A stretch of 64,000 bases of DNA from Scedosporium boydii (GCA_002221725.1 NJFT01000216.1:1-64000); one strand, 5' to 3'; shown: positions 1 to 13,177, counted from the stretch's first letter. Numbers and translations: made by a program. Notes: a model not told the origin generated them from the sequence alone.

Positions 1-29
1 TTTTTTGTTTTTTTTTTTTTTTTTTTTTT
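1..29. repeat. Poly-T tract at window edge
   Basis: Almost uninterrupted run of T (one G) at the very start of the window. It is a simple homopolymer with no coding content. Confidence 0.9.
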
Positions 30-2410
30 CCCCCTGTCGGACCGCACGCACCAGATAGGTATGGGATGAACTAGTTCTCCAACACTTCCAGCTGAGAAGT
101 CGAGATCTTGGAATGACCTACTATGACCGCTACCCAAAGCAAAGAAACCTCTCTCATGTCAATCTGGGACGTCTCAATACTCGATGATTTCCTCGTACTC
201 CACACAGCCCGAGCCTCCCCGTTGGCGGTCATTGCCTTGATGCATGTGGTAACGGGGGAAGTCCTTTAAATCGCTCGGCTGACCTGTCTGAGCTCTGTTC
301 AGCCTCTTCAGCCTACCGTCTTTTGGGATTCCTTCGGCGAGCATTTCATGGAACTCGCCTCCAACCCTCGACCCTCGGTGACAATCCTAGTGTCTCAAGT
401 AGTCCGCTCTATCCTCTGGGGGGCCAGTGTGTTATGTACTCTTCGGCAATCATCTTGGGGGTGGAAAGGGGGCATCGCATATTCGTTATTATGTATTGCC
501 GATCATATCAGTGCGTGAATGCAGCCCAGCGCTGCAGACGATAAGGCTCCAATTCAAGCTATATTGATTGACTAGCCTCATAGAAAGTGATGTCCATCGA
601 AAAGCAACATCGAGGGCGATTAGGGTCACATCAAAGTGGACTGTACCACTTCTTCAGCCCCAGGGGAATCGGACGGGCAGTTTTCGCGACGGTTCTCCTA
701 CTCTTCGCCTCCTGAATTTCCGCCTCGGATGTACATGGGATATACTCTTCTCGGTGCCCAAGTACGGAATGTGTTCCCAACGAGGCATGTATACAGGCAA
801 TGATATCGTCGCCAACACCATCCACCCATTCATTGCGGGGTTGACTGATTTCACGAGGCAGTTGTATGATACGCCTCCCATACACGATCATGCTCGGGTC
901 TGTCAAGAGGCATAGTATCTCTCGATGCGCAGATGTACAACTTTCTGTGCTTCGCAGGTTTCCTCTAGTTTCGACAGGCCTCCTTGGTATCCCAGGGAAC
1001 AGCCCAAGTGCGATCCGGCCCAAGAGATTCTTCCACGGGACATATGAGATCAGGCAGGACACCACTGAGCAGCCGAAGGCAAAAAACGGACGGTTCACAT
1101 CATCCAAATCATGGAATGTCTCCAGATCATAAGTCCAGAAGGCCGGGAAGCTCCCCAGGTAACCGACCACCCTGCATTTTACATAGATCAGGTGGAACGT
1201 CTCTTTTAGGTAATCGAAGGAAAGGACATGGGAGTTGCATCTCAACTTGGTCTAAAAAGAAAGGGGGAACGAATAAAAGTACCTCTTACGCGACTCGAAA
1301 TAAATCTTCGAAATCATCACAGCAGTAACTATGGAGAAGACTCAACACAGGACTCGGATTATTCATTGAACTTCATTCTTAGCCCTCTTCAATCGGTGGC
1401 TGCGGGCATGACCGGTCATACAATTCCCCCAGGACCGGGGCAGCTCGGGTTGCTTCGCAAGTTCGCATCGGTGCCAGAGACTAGTCCTGCGACGAGGTCC
1501 TGATTCTTTCCCACCATTGATACTGGCCTCGAGTGCTTTCGGGACATGATATTACCCAGGAGCACTCGGCAATCCCAAGCCCTGTTCGTCCTTGGCACAT
1601 GACGGGAAAGCAGGATCCTCCGATCGGAAATATTATTTACGCCACTGCCGGTGCTTTGGTTGGTGCCCGGACACAAAAGTCCGCTTCCATCAGCCACGAG
1701 CCGTGGGCCGCTTGATGGTCCGAGTGCAGTGCAACGTAGTGTAGTAGTGTAGCACTGTCGGGGTGATGTTTACTATGTAGTGTAAGTTTCAATCGCAATG
1801 TTGTTCACTTGCCGTGCGGGGAGTGGGGGAACCTCATTGTTCCTTTCGACGTCGTATAAAAATACACTACATCTGATTCTGTCCTCTTTCCTCTTAGAGG
1901 GAATTTAGGCCCTCTTAAAATAACGGAAGCAACGCGGTCTTACTTCATATATCATAACCCCGCTCAGGTTAGAGCGGCCCGATCACCCTTTATCCCACTC
2001 ATCTCCCTTCCGGCTTCTATCGGGCATAGGGATCAGAGGATCAGAGGCGTTTCCTTTGCCGTCCCCATGAAAATAATGTGCAGGGTAGGCGTTTTGTTCC
2101 CGAAATTGCGACGGTATAAAGCGACAGGGGCAATAAAAGGATGGAATGGTGAAAGGGGAAGAGGAGGAGGGGGGGAAGAAGATCGTCAGAAAGCGGGAGA
2201 GGTTGGGACTGTGCGGCCTGCAGTCAAGTATAGCAGCAGCTGCCTTTTGATATAATAATATCCTCCGCCGTCCCAAATCTTCTCCCGCCTTCTCATCTAG
2301 TCGCTCGCCCGTAGCCACCGCGATTTCTGTTCTTCGCTCGCCGGCCCTAGGTTTCTTCGCACCCCTCTCTCTTCGTAGTTTTGCGAGTCTTGCACTCGGT
2401 CGGAGCCACG
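30..2410. other. Intergenic region, no gene supported
   Basis: Normal composition. Several open frames occur on both strands, the longest a 204-codon minus-strand frame at 631-1245, but none shows a motif I recognise and they overlap each other. A TATA-like sequence lies near 1855-1862. About 130 bp upstream of the transporter start there is a pyrimidine-rich stretch (about 2270-2390) of the kind seen in fungal core promoters and leaders. Confidence 0.5.
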
Positions 2411-4551
2411 ATGGCGGAACCAAGAAAACACGATGCCGATCATATCTCCCTTCCTCGTTCCGGATCTGAAGATACGCCTAACAAATCTAGCCAGGGTCTT
2501 CCTTCTCGGGCGCCGGGGAGGTTAGTAGCCCCGGAAATCATTCGAGCCATGGCGCCGGAGCGCCGAGCGGAGATAGAAGCTGCCTTGGTAGCCAAACTGG
2601 ATTTACGTATGAGTGTCTTGATATTGGCTTACATTACGAATTACTTGGACCGGTATGCTCTCGATTCTCGTTGCTATCATAATATTTCTCATAAACTTAC
2701 ACATTTGGCAGAAACAACATTGCTGCTGCTGCCCTCGCTGGATTAAAAGATGAGCTCAACTTGAAGGGGAATCAGTTTCCGGTACGCCTCGCTCGAGATA
2801 TCAAGGTGTCCTCTGATAGTTGACACTAACCAGTCCTCCGAGAATCCTAGACTGCGGTTAGCATCTTGTTTGTTGGGTAAGGGAAAAAAATCTAGTGTCG
2901 TCACAGCTCTCGAGAGGTGCTTGCTAGACTAACCTCTTACCAGATATCTACTCATGCAGGTACCTTCGAATCTCTTTCTCAATAAGATTGGGAAGCCCGC
3001 CATTTACCTTCCAACGGCGGTACGTCCTTTCACTCGACCCCCTACCCAGACCCCTACGAGGTGGGGAGAGCTAATCATGGTTAGATGGTAATCTGGGGGG
3101 TTATTTCAGCGGCTACCGCAGGAGTCCAAAGTTATGGGGGACTTCTCACCGTCCGTTTCTTCTTGGGCTTCGTCGAGGCTGCGTTCTTTGTACGTTCTTC
3201 TCATAGCTGCCGTCGTTTCCTCTTCCATCCGCAGACAAACACCCCCCCCACCCCCCCTTTCCCCTTTCCCCAGACTTGCTGTTCTTCAGGCTCATAAGTT
3301 GTAGCCTGGCTGTCTATATTACCTTTCATGTTGGTACATTCGATCCGAACTGGGGCTCCGGACTACGCTTCTCTATTCCGGCGCTCTCATTTCGGGAGCC
3401 TTCTCGGGTCTTATCTCGGCTGGGATCACAAAGAATATGGATGGAGTACGAGGGTGGCGCGCCTGGCGATGGTTGTTTCTCATAGAAGGTGTCATTACCG
3501 TCTTCATCGCCATTGGCATGTACTTTATACTGCCCAACTTCCCGCGTACGACAACCTGGCTCAGCGAAGAGGAAAAAGCTGTAGCAATCTGGCGACTGCG
3601 AGAGGATGTAGGAGAGGACGATTGGGTAAGCAGCGAAGATCAGTCACTTTGGCGCGGATTCAAACTGGCATTGGAAGATGTTAAGACGTGGGTGCTGGTA
3701 AGTACCCTTGGTTGCCAACCGCCTTCGAAGGCAGCGGTGTTTTATTCGATAGGGACGTGTTACTCACACATTCCTACTGGCCTGCAGCTCCTCCTTGTAT
3801 TTTGCATCGTTGCAAGTGGATCCATCACCAACTTCTTCCCGACGGTCGTCAAGACTCTGGGCTACGGTGATGTGCCAACTCTCCTCCTCACCAGCCCACC
3901 TTACGTCCTTTGCTTCATCGTGACATGCCTCAACTCGTGGCATGCCGACCGCACTGGTGAAAGATATTTCCACATCGTATTGCCTCTCATGGTCGCCGTT
4001 GCCGCCTTCATCCTGGCAGCGAGTACGACGACGATGGTGCCTCGGTATATCAGCATGATGCTCATGGTATGTGTCCACTGGCAAATCCCGTCGGAAATCG
4101 GAAATCGGGAAGGGCAATCTAGCGGCCCCACAGCGGTGGAACTGCCGTATTCGCCAAAGGTTCACACCAAAGCTCAGCCGTGCTAACCTGATCTATGCTT
4201 GACTAGTTGCCTGGTATTTATAGCGGATATACAACCTCGCTGGCCTGGATATCGAACACACTCCCACGACCGCCGGCAAAAAGAGCAGCGGCGCTCGCGT
4301 TCATCAACGCAGTGAGCAATTGCTCGTCTATCTATGCATCATACCTGTACAAAGACGATATGGCCCCACGCTACATAGGCGCGTTTGTACACAACTGCGT
4401 GGCTTGCTTCATGGCAGCGTGTGCGGCGACGATCCTCCGGTTGATTCTGATGAGGCTGAATAAGAAGCTAGAAAGAGGGGAGCATGTCAACGGTGCCATC
4501 AATGCTGTTCCTGGCGAGGCATCTGAGCACGGGTTTAGGTTTAGGCTATGA
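2411..4551 (+). CDS. MFS transporter, Dal5/allantoate permease (anion:cation symporter) family
   Basis: Predicted plasma-membrane importer of a small organic anion, carboxylate or vitamin-like solute; the substrate cannot be read from sequence. Eight exons: 2411-2652, 2712-2781, 2851-2876, 2944-3019, 3085-3189, 3305-3697, 3788-4066 and 4207-4551, summing to 1536 nt (511 residues), a normal length for the family. The first membrane segment ends in the family hallmark NYLDRNNI, reconstructed across intron 1. It is followed by GLKDEL, LLMQVPSN, RFFLGFVEAAFFPG (across intron 5) and GWRAWRWLFLIEG. The loop after segment 6 and the C-terminal tail are hydrophilic. The start is the ATG at 2411, in context CACGATGG; the in-frame ATG 30 bp upstream is in poorer context. 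The acceptor at 3304 is preferred to the earlier CCCCAG at 3272 because only it restores PGCL. Dal5-type carriers include allantoate, nicotinate, biotin and pantothenate permeases; I cannot choose among them. Confidence 0.9.
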
Positions 4552-5574
4552 TATGTTGGGGGGGAGTGTGGCTTTGAGTGGAGCAAGTCCCATCAAAAGG
4601 GGGCGGAAACCTACGAAGTCCTCAAGTTAAAGTCTCAACTTTTTAAAAGGATCTAACCCGACTGGAGAACCCAACTTGTATGGCAAAGCGGTGGAAAGGC
4701 CACACCGCACGATACTGCCAGTGGTCGTGCGGTGCTAGCTGGGCGGCAAGAGCCATGTATGGAGGTGCTCTCGCAGTTAATGCTTCAATGATCGTGCTCT
4801 TTCCCTTTTCCCTCCGTAATTTGGTAAAATCGATGTTTTGTCCATTCGAAAACCTCTCGCGCGTTAACTTCGCTACAATTATACACATGAGTGTGGGCCG
4901 CGAGGCTATTGCAGTGACCATTCATCTCGAGACTTGATGAGCAAGGGCTTGCCAGTCTCGTGAGCTTCACCTTCAAGATGCGCTTTAGAATGCCGCCGCC
5001 ATTCTTTCTAATCGCATTGAGCCTGGAGATACGGGTAGGGTTGACAATGTGGTAACCGGCTAATAAACTCCCGCTAGGCACCGAAGTTCGAAGCTATCGT
5101 GCAGTGGTTTGGAATTGTGATGGTAGCCCCTGGTTTGCAGACGGTACCTTTGTACCTGTGTACACAGGTACAGCTAAGCCACTCTTATTAAGATGAAGCG
5201 CGCCCGGCACAAGTGTGGCTGCGAAGTACATAGCGATTAAAGCCGTTCCATCGGACTTATCGGACGCGAAGAATCAATTAAATTCACACCGCGAAGCACA
5301 GCAATGAGAAGTAAATTTTTCTAATCAACGGGAACAAGCCGAGGCCCAGACCAGCACTTACGGAGGAGACCGACGAGTCCCAAATCTTTTATTTTTGACC
5401 ACAGCCTCACAGGCTTTCGCGATCGACCAAACGCTTAAATATAGCCCTTGTCCCACCCCTCTGATGGCCCATGTCCGTCTGCTATCTTGGTCGTTCTTTG
5501 CTCCATAGTTGAGTCTGGGTTGTAAGATATTCCTCACCCAAGCTGTCTTCCTTTTTGCTTGGCTGAAGTTGACC
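4552..5574. other. Intergenic region
   Basis: Normal composition, no supported gene. Open frames on both strands near 4640-5080 overlap each other and show no family motif. A short repeat of the form GTACC.TGTGTACACAGGTAC lies near 5144-5170 and forms an imperfect palindrome. Confidence 0.5.
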
Positions 5575-6800
5575 ATGGCGAAGCCAAGAGGGGCGCCATC
5601 CAAGGCATCGGCCTCCAAGATGTCCTTCCTTGTGCCTATTGTTGGGCCCATCATTGTCGCCTCGACTGGCTACGCCATGTGGAAGGTCCAATGGGTAACT
5701 CTTCTGAAAGCCTTCTTCACTGGCCCCGGCCGCCTCCAACGCATCTTCTTCCTCCTCTTTGCCTTGTTTAACTGGAAGAACATGCCCTTTGCGTGGACTG
5801 TATGTAACCCTGCTCCCATACTATCCCTCCGACTTGGGCGAGCGGCAGGCTGGCTCGGCGCGCTTTGCCCACGCGGAACCGGCTCCCTGTTTGGATGTTC
5901 CGGTGGTGTTCTTCTTTTACCACGCTCCCCGTTATGCTCACAAAAGATTGCAACATCTTCTAGACCCGAGTATTTTACGCAGCTTACTACCATCATTTTA
6001 TCCGCCGGGCGCCAACCCTCGGTCCTCGATCCCTCTTTGCACCGGTCATATCCCATTCTCGCGCGGCGCTCCTTGAAATCGATTACAATGTCCACAAGTC
6101 CAACTCAACCTATTTCGCCGACCTCGACGTTAGCCGCACACACCTTGTCTCCTACATATGCGGACCAGGCTTGCGCGGCGTCTACAAGAACAAGACCACA
6201 CAGCTCGTAATAGACCCTAGAACCCAAAAGCCCGCTATCGGAAAGCTGGGTATTATCCTTGGCGGTGTCCACTGTTCGTTTCACAAAGAGATATCACCGT
6301 ATGCGACCTTCGAGATGTGGAGCCGAGTTCTAGCTTGGGATCGGAAGTGGTTGTACATAGTTACCCACTATGTGCCGAGCGGACTGGGCAGGCCATCCGA
6401 GTGGCTGGACCCGAGATTCGGTCGGTGGAATCGCAACGCGGGCAAGGAGCCTGCCAAGGACTGGGAAAAGAAAATCTATGCCACCGCTGTGAGCAAGTAC
6501 GTTTTCAAGATCGGGCGACTGACAATTCACCCAGCCCTTATCCTGGGTGAGAGCGGGCTCCTCCCCGAGCGTCCAGGTGGCTGGCTAAACGATAACCCTG
6601 CCTCCGGAAACGGGGAGGTGGTACAAAATGGCGACGTAGCGGACCTTCGGGCTCATGGTGACGAGTGGGATTGGCAGCGGGTTGAGCAGCGACGCTTAGA
6701 AGGGATGAAGTTTGCAGAGAGGTTCCACTCCATAGACAGCCTCCAAATGGCCTTTGACGGCGGCCAAGGGCCTGTCGTAGGCCGATTCGGCCCTGGTTGA
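5575..6800 (+). CDS. Thioesterase-like (4HBT_2, THEM6-type) membrane protein
   Basis: Two exons, 5575-5799 and 5964-6800, joined in phase 0 by a 164-nt GT...AG intron; 1062 nt, 353 residues. The N-terminal region carries a hydrophobic segment (FLVPIVGPIIVASTGYAMW) suggesting a membrane anchor. Exon 2 holds the family core: LLEIDYNVHKSNSTYFADLD followed by SRTHLV, then a second half with GGVHCSFHKEI and SRVLAWDRKWLYIVTHYV. These match the hot-dog-fold thioesterase-like family found widely in ascomycetes, often annotated only as thioesterase-like or THEM6 homologue. The substrate is unknown and the classical catalytic residues are not obvious, so enzymatic activity is inference. The intron placement is supported because the frame upstream of the conserved core is open only back to the acceptor TTCTAG at 5958-5963. 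The start lies in context GACCATGG. It is in the same orientation as the transporter and the 5-oxoprolinase, but nothing ties it to them functionally. Confidence 0.8.
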
Positions 6801-7878
6801 TATGGCGAACTAGGGTTGGCTGGAGCATTGCTGTTACACGACAATTTTCCCCCGAGATTTTCTTCTTCTTAGGGGTGTTTTTTCTTTCTTTTCCGGATGC
6901 TAGACATGGCTCAGGCGCGGTAGGATAGGTAGATTTTGACCTCAGCGGTGCACAACTTGTTGCCTATGGGTATAGAACGTATAGAATATAGGACTGGTCT
7001 TACTCACATATGCCCCCAACAAACGACTGTGCTGATCTTCGCATCGAGGCTTAGGTGTTCAAACGACGATTATGGGAGGCGGCGGCGGCGGCGCTAGCTC
7101 AGGCATAACTGCTGAGGATGTTGGCAGCCCGCGGGACTAACCCTGACGGCGTCTGTGCAGTCGAGGGCCGGAAGTTTTGGGGCGGCGTGGGAGGTCGACA
7201 GGCTTCCGCTTTGCGATGATTTGTTTCGATTCTTATCCACCGAAATAGGCAGGATCGGTAATAACATTAGCATCATCAACCTCCGCGATGATGATGATGA
7301 CGATGATGATGGCCCGCTTCGTACTAGTGTGAGGTTTCCCTACCAAGTTGCCAGTTTGGTCAAGAGCCACAAAGCACAACATCGAGAGAGTAGCGGGCGA
7401 TTGATTCAGCCGCCTGGAGTCTACTGAACTCGTTACAGATAAAAGAAGTACTCACACTCGGCAACCCTGAGAGACCAATGACGTCAATGTCAATTGGCCA
7501 AAGATTTTCGACGTTGATTGCAATTCGGATGGTTGAATCGCTACCAACTTCGGACTCTCAAAATCATAACCTTGAACGAATGTTGAGCAGAGCCACTAGT
7601 GCGTCCCCAAAGGGGCTTTACTGCACTCCTACTTCGGCTGTTTTGTTTGTGGATTACCAATGACTACGATGCCTGATATCATTCAAATTGTTATCCACCA
7701 CCAGGCTTCATCCCAATTCTAATCCTATCAACCAATCAACTGATTATCGTGACTCGAGACAACCATCCGGGTGTCAACTCATATATCTAGTTCTTAATCG
7801 ACCTGCCATCTATTGTGCTAGTTCTAGCCACAACCTGGCAGCAAGAAGTCCTCAATTCAAGTGAGAAAACGCGCCGAG
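6801..7878. other. Intergenic region with GAT microsatellite
   Basis: No gene supported. Contains a GGC run (7078-7093) and a GAT/GAC trinucleotide microsatellite at about 7287-7312. It serves as the upstream region of the 5-oxoprolinase gene. Confidence 0.5.
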
Positions 7879-10800
7879 ATGAGCACTTCAGATTCGACCC
7901 CGCCTGACCGCGGCATCCGGATCGCCATTGACCGCGGCGGCACTTTCACTGATTGCGTTGGCGAGAGAGGCGGGGAGACTGTCATCCTTAAACTTCTCTC
8001 AGAAGACCCGTCGAACTACCGGGATGCCCCTCTAGAAGGCATTCGCCGCATCATGTCGCATTTCCTTGGCCGGGACATCCCGCGAGAGGAGAGGCTAGAC
8101 ACATCCCGCATAGCTTCCATTCGCATGGGAACAACAGTTGCCACAAATGCACTTCTTGAACGCAAGGGCGAGAAAATGGCCCTTGTCGTCACAAAGGGGT
8201 TCCGAGACTGCCTTCTCATTGGCAACCAGAGCCGGCCCAAGATCTTCGATCTTGCTATCAAAAAGCCCGATGTCTTGTACTCCGCCGTTGTTGAGGTTGA
8301 TGAGCGTGTCACTCCTGAGGATTACGCAGAGGACCCCGAAAGAACACGGAGTGCCGCTCACACGAGGGTGGGAAGCCTCGAAGCGGACGTGGAGGCCCTC
8401 GTGGAAGGTCTATCCGGCGAGACTATACGTATTCTCAAGCGACCTCGGGAGGAGGACATCCGACGGCAATTGCAGGAAGTATATGAGGCGGGGATCCGGA
8501 GCATCGCTGTGTGCCTCCTGCACGGCTATACATTTCCGACCCACGAAGCTCTCGTCGGCCGTATCGCCCGGGAAATTGGGTTCACCCACATATCCTTGAG
8601 TCATGAGTTGATGCCAATGATAAAACTAGTATCGCGAGCCACCTCGGTGTGCGCCGATGCATATCTGACCCCTGCCATCAAAAGGTACATCGCAGGGTTC
8701 CAGGAAGGTTTCGTCGGCGCATTGGGCGTCAAAGGTAGCCCAGAGGAGAAGGGTGCGAGATGTGAATTTATGCAAAGCGACGGGGGACTTGTGGATGTTG
8801 ATAGGTTCACGGGCCTAAGGGCTATACTATCGGGACCAGCCGGCGGTGTGGTAGGCTATGCTAGCACATCTTATGATGAGAAAACTAGGATTCCTGTTAT
8901 CGGTTTCGATATGGTACGCTCCCTTCTCCCACGAGCTATTTCATATACTAACTTCTCTAGGGAGGTATGGCACCCAATATAAATATTCAATGGCCATTAC
9001 ACTAACACGCTGCGCCAAGGAACGAGCACGGATGTATCTCGATATGGGGAAGGCCGCTATGAACATGTATTCGAGACGACAACGGCTGGTGTCACAATCC
9101 AGTCTCCTCAACTCGATATCAACACCGTCGCCGCTGGCGGCGGCTCAATGCTGTTCTGGAAGAACGGGCTCTTCGTAGTCGGGCCAGAAAGCGCGGGGGC
9201 GCATCCCGGCCCAGCCTGCTACCGCAAAGGCGGTCCGGCCACTGTAACAGACGCAAACCTCTATCTTGGTAGACTACTTCCCGAGTTTTTCCCCAAAATA
9301 TTCGGTAAACACGAGAACGAGGGCCTGGACTTGGAAGCAAGCGCCAAAGCTCTTCAGGAACTAACCGACCAAGTGAATCGCGATGCTGGCAAAAACATGA
9401 CCCTTGACGAGGTTGCCTATGGGTTCTTGACGGTTGCTAACGAAGCGATGACACGTCCGATCCGCTCAATAACAGAGGCAAAGGGTCACGACTCCTCGAA
9501 ACATCGGCTGGCCACATTTGGCGGGGCAGGCGGTCAGCACGCTGTTGCCATTGCTGAAGCTTTGGGTATTCGCCAGATCCTCGTTCATAGATACTCATCT
9601 GTCCTCTCTGCATATGGGATGGCCTTGGCGGATGTCGTGGACGAGAGACAGGAGCCCGAGTCATCCGTATGGCAGGACGATGGCCTGGTAGTCGAAAGCC
9701 TAAAGACTAAGATGGAAAGGCTGCGGGTGGCCTGTGTTAAATCCCTGGAAGAACAAGGGTTCAGACGTGATGAGATCGTATTCGAGGAGTATTTGAATAT
9801 GAGATACAGGGGGACCGAGTCGGCCCTGATGATCGTCAAACCGGACCCGGTGGAAGCAGCTCAGAAATATGGCAGTGCTGATTGGGCATTTGGAAAGGCC
9901 TTCGTTAGCCAGCATCGATATGAATTTGGGTTCACCCTCGACGACCGCGATATTATAGTCGACGATGTCCGCATACGAGCTATTGGCCGGAGCTCTCGTC
10001 CCCGAGAAGAGACCGTTGATGAACAACTAGCCAAGGTCACGCGGCGACCGGTGGATGAGAAAAAAGTCCATGGACGACAGAGCGTATATTTCGAAGGTGG
10101 GAGATTGGAGACCCCTGTTTACAAGCTACAAGACCTGGCCATTGGAGATGAGGTCCCAGGCCCGACCGTACTAGCAGACGGCACGCAAACCATAGTCGTG
10201 CCCCCGGAAGCGAAAGCACTTGTGATTGAAACCCACGTCGTCATAGACATCTGCCAGAATGCAGCGAAAGATGAGTAAGTTGCCCAGCCCACCCGCACAC
10301 AACATAGCCTGCTCTGAACGACAATAGGAAAAACGCCGACGCCGAGGTTGCCGACCCAATATTGCTCAGCATATTCGGACATAGGTTCATGGCAATCGCG
10401 GAGCAAATGGGCCGGGCTCTGCAGAAGACGAGCGTGAGTACAAACGTGAAAGAACGCCTAGATTTTTCGTGTGCCATATTCGATGCGGATGGAGGCCTCG
10501 TGGCAAATGCACCTCACCTTCCGGTCCATCTTGGGTCAATGTCAACCTGTGTTAGGCGCCAGGCCGCCATATGGGAAGGGAAGCTCAAGGACGGAGATGT
10601 AATCATCACTAACCACCCCTCTTATGGTGGCACACACCTCCCCGATGTTACACTGATCATGCCCGCCTTCAATAGGCAGGGAAACAAGATACTTTTCTAC
10701 GCGGCGTCGAGAGCCCACCACGCGGACATTGGCGGCATGTCGGCAGGCAGTATGCCACCCCACTCCCGCGAACTATACCAGGAAGGCGCGGCTGTTAAGT

Positions 10801-12071
10801 CGGAGAAGCTTGTCAGCGAAGGGAAGTTCGACGAGGAAATGATTATCGAGCTGTTCTATCGAGAACCCGCCAAGCACCCTGGATGCAGCGGCACTCGTTG
10901 CCTTGCCGATAACATTAACGACCTCAGAGCACAAGTCTCCGCGAACAGGAAAGGAATCTCTCTCATCGAATCTCTGATCGATGAATACGGTGAAGATATG
11001 GTGCAGTTTTATATGCGAAGCATCCAGAAAAACGCGGAGACGTGTGTGCGAAAACTCTTGAGAGAAATGCACGACAGATTCGCGGGGAAAGATTTGTCCG
11101 CCGTAGACTACATGGACGACGGAAGTCCTATCCGACTCAGAATCACAATCGATGCGGACCTCGGAGAGGCGGTTTTTGATTTCGACGGCACAGGGCCCGA
11201 GGTGTACGGGAACATCAACGCCCCTGAGGCAGTGACGTACAGTGCTATCATATATTGCCTGCGGTGCTTGATATCAGAGGACATTCCCCTCAACCAGGGG
11301 TGCCTTGCGCCTATTAAAGTCAATATTCCCCCAGGATCACTACTCTCCCCGTCAGATGGCGCGGCGGTTGTCGGGGGTAACGTTCTCACGAGCCAGCGAG
11401 TAACGGATGTCATCTTCAAAGCCTTCGAGGCTTGCGCTGCAAGCCAGGGGGATTGCAACAACCTCACGTTCGGCTTCGGAGGAAATGCCACGGGGGAGAA
11501 GGAGGTTAGAGGATTTGGGTATTACGAGACGATCGCCGGGGGGAGTGGCGCGGGGCCGGACTGGGAAGGTACAAGTGGTGTGCATACCCACATGACCAAT
11601 ACTCGAATTACGGACTCGGAAGTTTTCGAGAAGCGATATCCAGTTATTCTGAGGGAGTTTTCCCTGCGAAAGGGGTCCGGTGGCATCGGTCAACACATCG
11701 GAGGAGACGGCGTAGTCCGCGATATTGAATTTCGGATCCCAGTCCAGGTATCTATTTTGAGCGAGCGGCGGGTGTTCAGACCTTATGGGCTGGCGGGTGG
11801 TGCCGATGCTCAGCCGGGATTGAACTTGTGGGTTAGGAGGCTATCGAAGCCGACCGCAGATGAGGTGGAATGCGAGGAAAAGGTGTGTAACCTCGGTTCC
11901 AAAAACACCGCGCCAATGAAGCCCGGCGAGCGCATTATAATCTGCACGCCGGGTGGTGGTGGATGGGGAGATGTGGCGAATGCGAAGGCTACCAGGGAGA
12001 CCGTCGACCCGACAGCTGGGTGGAGGAAGGCTGGCCATGCGAACAGAGAGGACCTTGCCCTCCAGGCCTAA
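7879..12071 (+). CDS. 5-oxoprolinase (ATP-hydrolysing), fused HyuA-HyuB form
   Basis: Cytosolic enzyme converting 5-oxo-L-proline to L-glutamate with ATP hydrolysis, the salvage step of the gamma-glutamyl cycle. Four exons: 7879-8913, 8961-8964, 9020-10274 and 10328-12071, summing to 4038 nt (1345 residues), the full eukaryotic fused length. The N-terminal hydantoinase-A half starts with the phosphate-binding motif IDRGGTFTD and has [26 protein letters not shown] and GFDMGGTSTD. The last of these is only restored when a 4-nt exon (GGAG, 8961-8964) is included. The C-terminal hydantoinase-B half runs from about residue 765 ([25 protein letters not shown], ending near [10 protein letters not shown]). 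The A and B halves are not separate genes: the stop after the A half lies inside a 53-nt intron (10275-10327) whose removal continues in frame into the B half. The open frame runs up to 7861, but the first ATG is at 7879 (GCCGAGATGAG). Bacterial-type single-domain hydantoinases are excluded by the fusion. Confidence 0.93.
8961..8964 (+). other. 4-nt microexon (GGAG) of the 5-oxoprolinase gene
   Basis: Flanked by intron 8914-8960 (47 nt, donor GTACGC, branch-like TACTAAC, acceptor CTCTAG) and intron 8965-9019 (55 nt, donor GTATGG, branch-like CACTAAC, acceptor GCCAAG). Joining exon 1, GGAG and exon 3 gives GFDMGGTSTD in frame. Skipping it gives a frameshift within the ATP-binding motif. Confidence 0.8.
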
Positions 12072-13161
12072 CAGCCGAGAATATCCATCGTTGGCCGGCG
12101 AGATTTTGGTCATGTCGATGGCTTATCATCTGCATATTGAATGAAGAGGACAAGCCCCCGGCTTGTCGGGTCCGCGGATTTGCCTGGTTTCGCCTGGCCC
12201 AAGAGCGGTGGACAGACTTTGGGGGATGCGGGCAATCCGCAATCCGCAGTCGCACCTTGGCGGGAAAGGAGCTGGCCGCGTCTTGGAAACCAAGCGTGCC
12301 ATGATTTTTGGTCTACAAAGTGGGTTGAGGAGAATAACGGGGTTATAAGAATGGGCCGCCAGATTTCGCAATGGTAATACAAGAAAAGACCATGGAATCT
12401 ATCGATCGCCAAAATAGCGCCAAGTTGTTGATGACTCCGTCAGCCGACTTTCATTTAGGTGAATCATCATGCGTGGAAGATAAAATGAGTGCACATCAAT
12501 CCTGCCCAGGGCCAAACCTCTCGGGTGCTCACAATAATAAGACGTGGAGTCGTAAAAGCGGTCGCGATTGCTCGGTCAACTTCTTGGATGGCTACTTTGT
12601 GTGTTGACGACGTATGTATACGCCGTCGGTTCCTCACCCCTGCCCCGGTATAGAAGCCGAACCATCCGATCTCTGCCATGTTCGTAGGCAGGTATCGAAC
12701 GATTTCCTAACAACGATGTTACCTCGCGTGAGTCGTACTACTTCGTACTTGAGGACTCCTCCGCAGTATACGCCCTGCGAGCCTCGTTATGAGAGAAATC
12801 ATGAACGGACCTGAAGCTGTTCGAAGTCATTGTACTTTCTCCTCGCGCTTATTATTAACAGGCTGGTTTCTATAAGTCGGTAACTTCGTACTACACAACA
12901 CTATAGACCCGGTAAAGGCATCCCGCAATTAATCCCCGGATTGGGCCCGTGAATGCCTCTGTTCGATGTGGACACTTCTTAATCTGGCTCTAGTGCACGC
13001 TCCAATCGTAGGTGGCTCGATGGTAAGTACAACATGCGCAACGCCAATCAATACCTTCATGACCGTGTTCGCAGCCCTTTCGACAATAGACTCCCCCAGC
13101 TTCGAAGTAAGTGCGAAGTAATGATTGACTATTAAACGCTTGACTACCCTGTTTATTTTTT

Positions 13162-13177
13162 CTCTCTCTCTCTCTCT

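Noticed and set aside
631..1245. 204-codon open frame on the minus strand
   Set aside because: Longest frame in the first 2 kb, but it has no recognised motif and overlaps other frames on both strands. The composition is compatible with chance. Not called as a gene.
7287..7312. Asp-run protein in a 90-codon frame at 7155-7427
   Set aside because: The acidic run is translation of a GAT microsatellite, with no other protein-like feature.
9148..10278. Separate hydantoinase A gene ending at 10278, followed by a separate hydantoinase B gene from 10362
   Set aside because: The stop lies within a 53-nt intron with GTAAGT donor and AATAG acceptor. Splicing joins both halves in frame and matches the fused eukaryotic 5-oxoprolinase.
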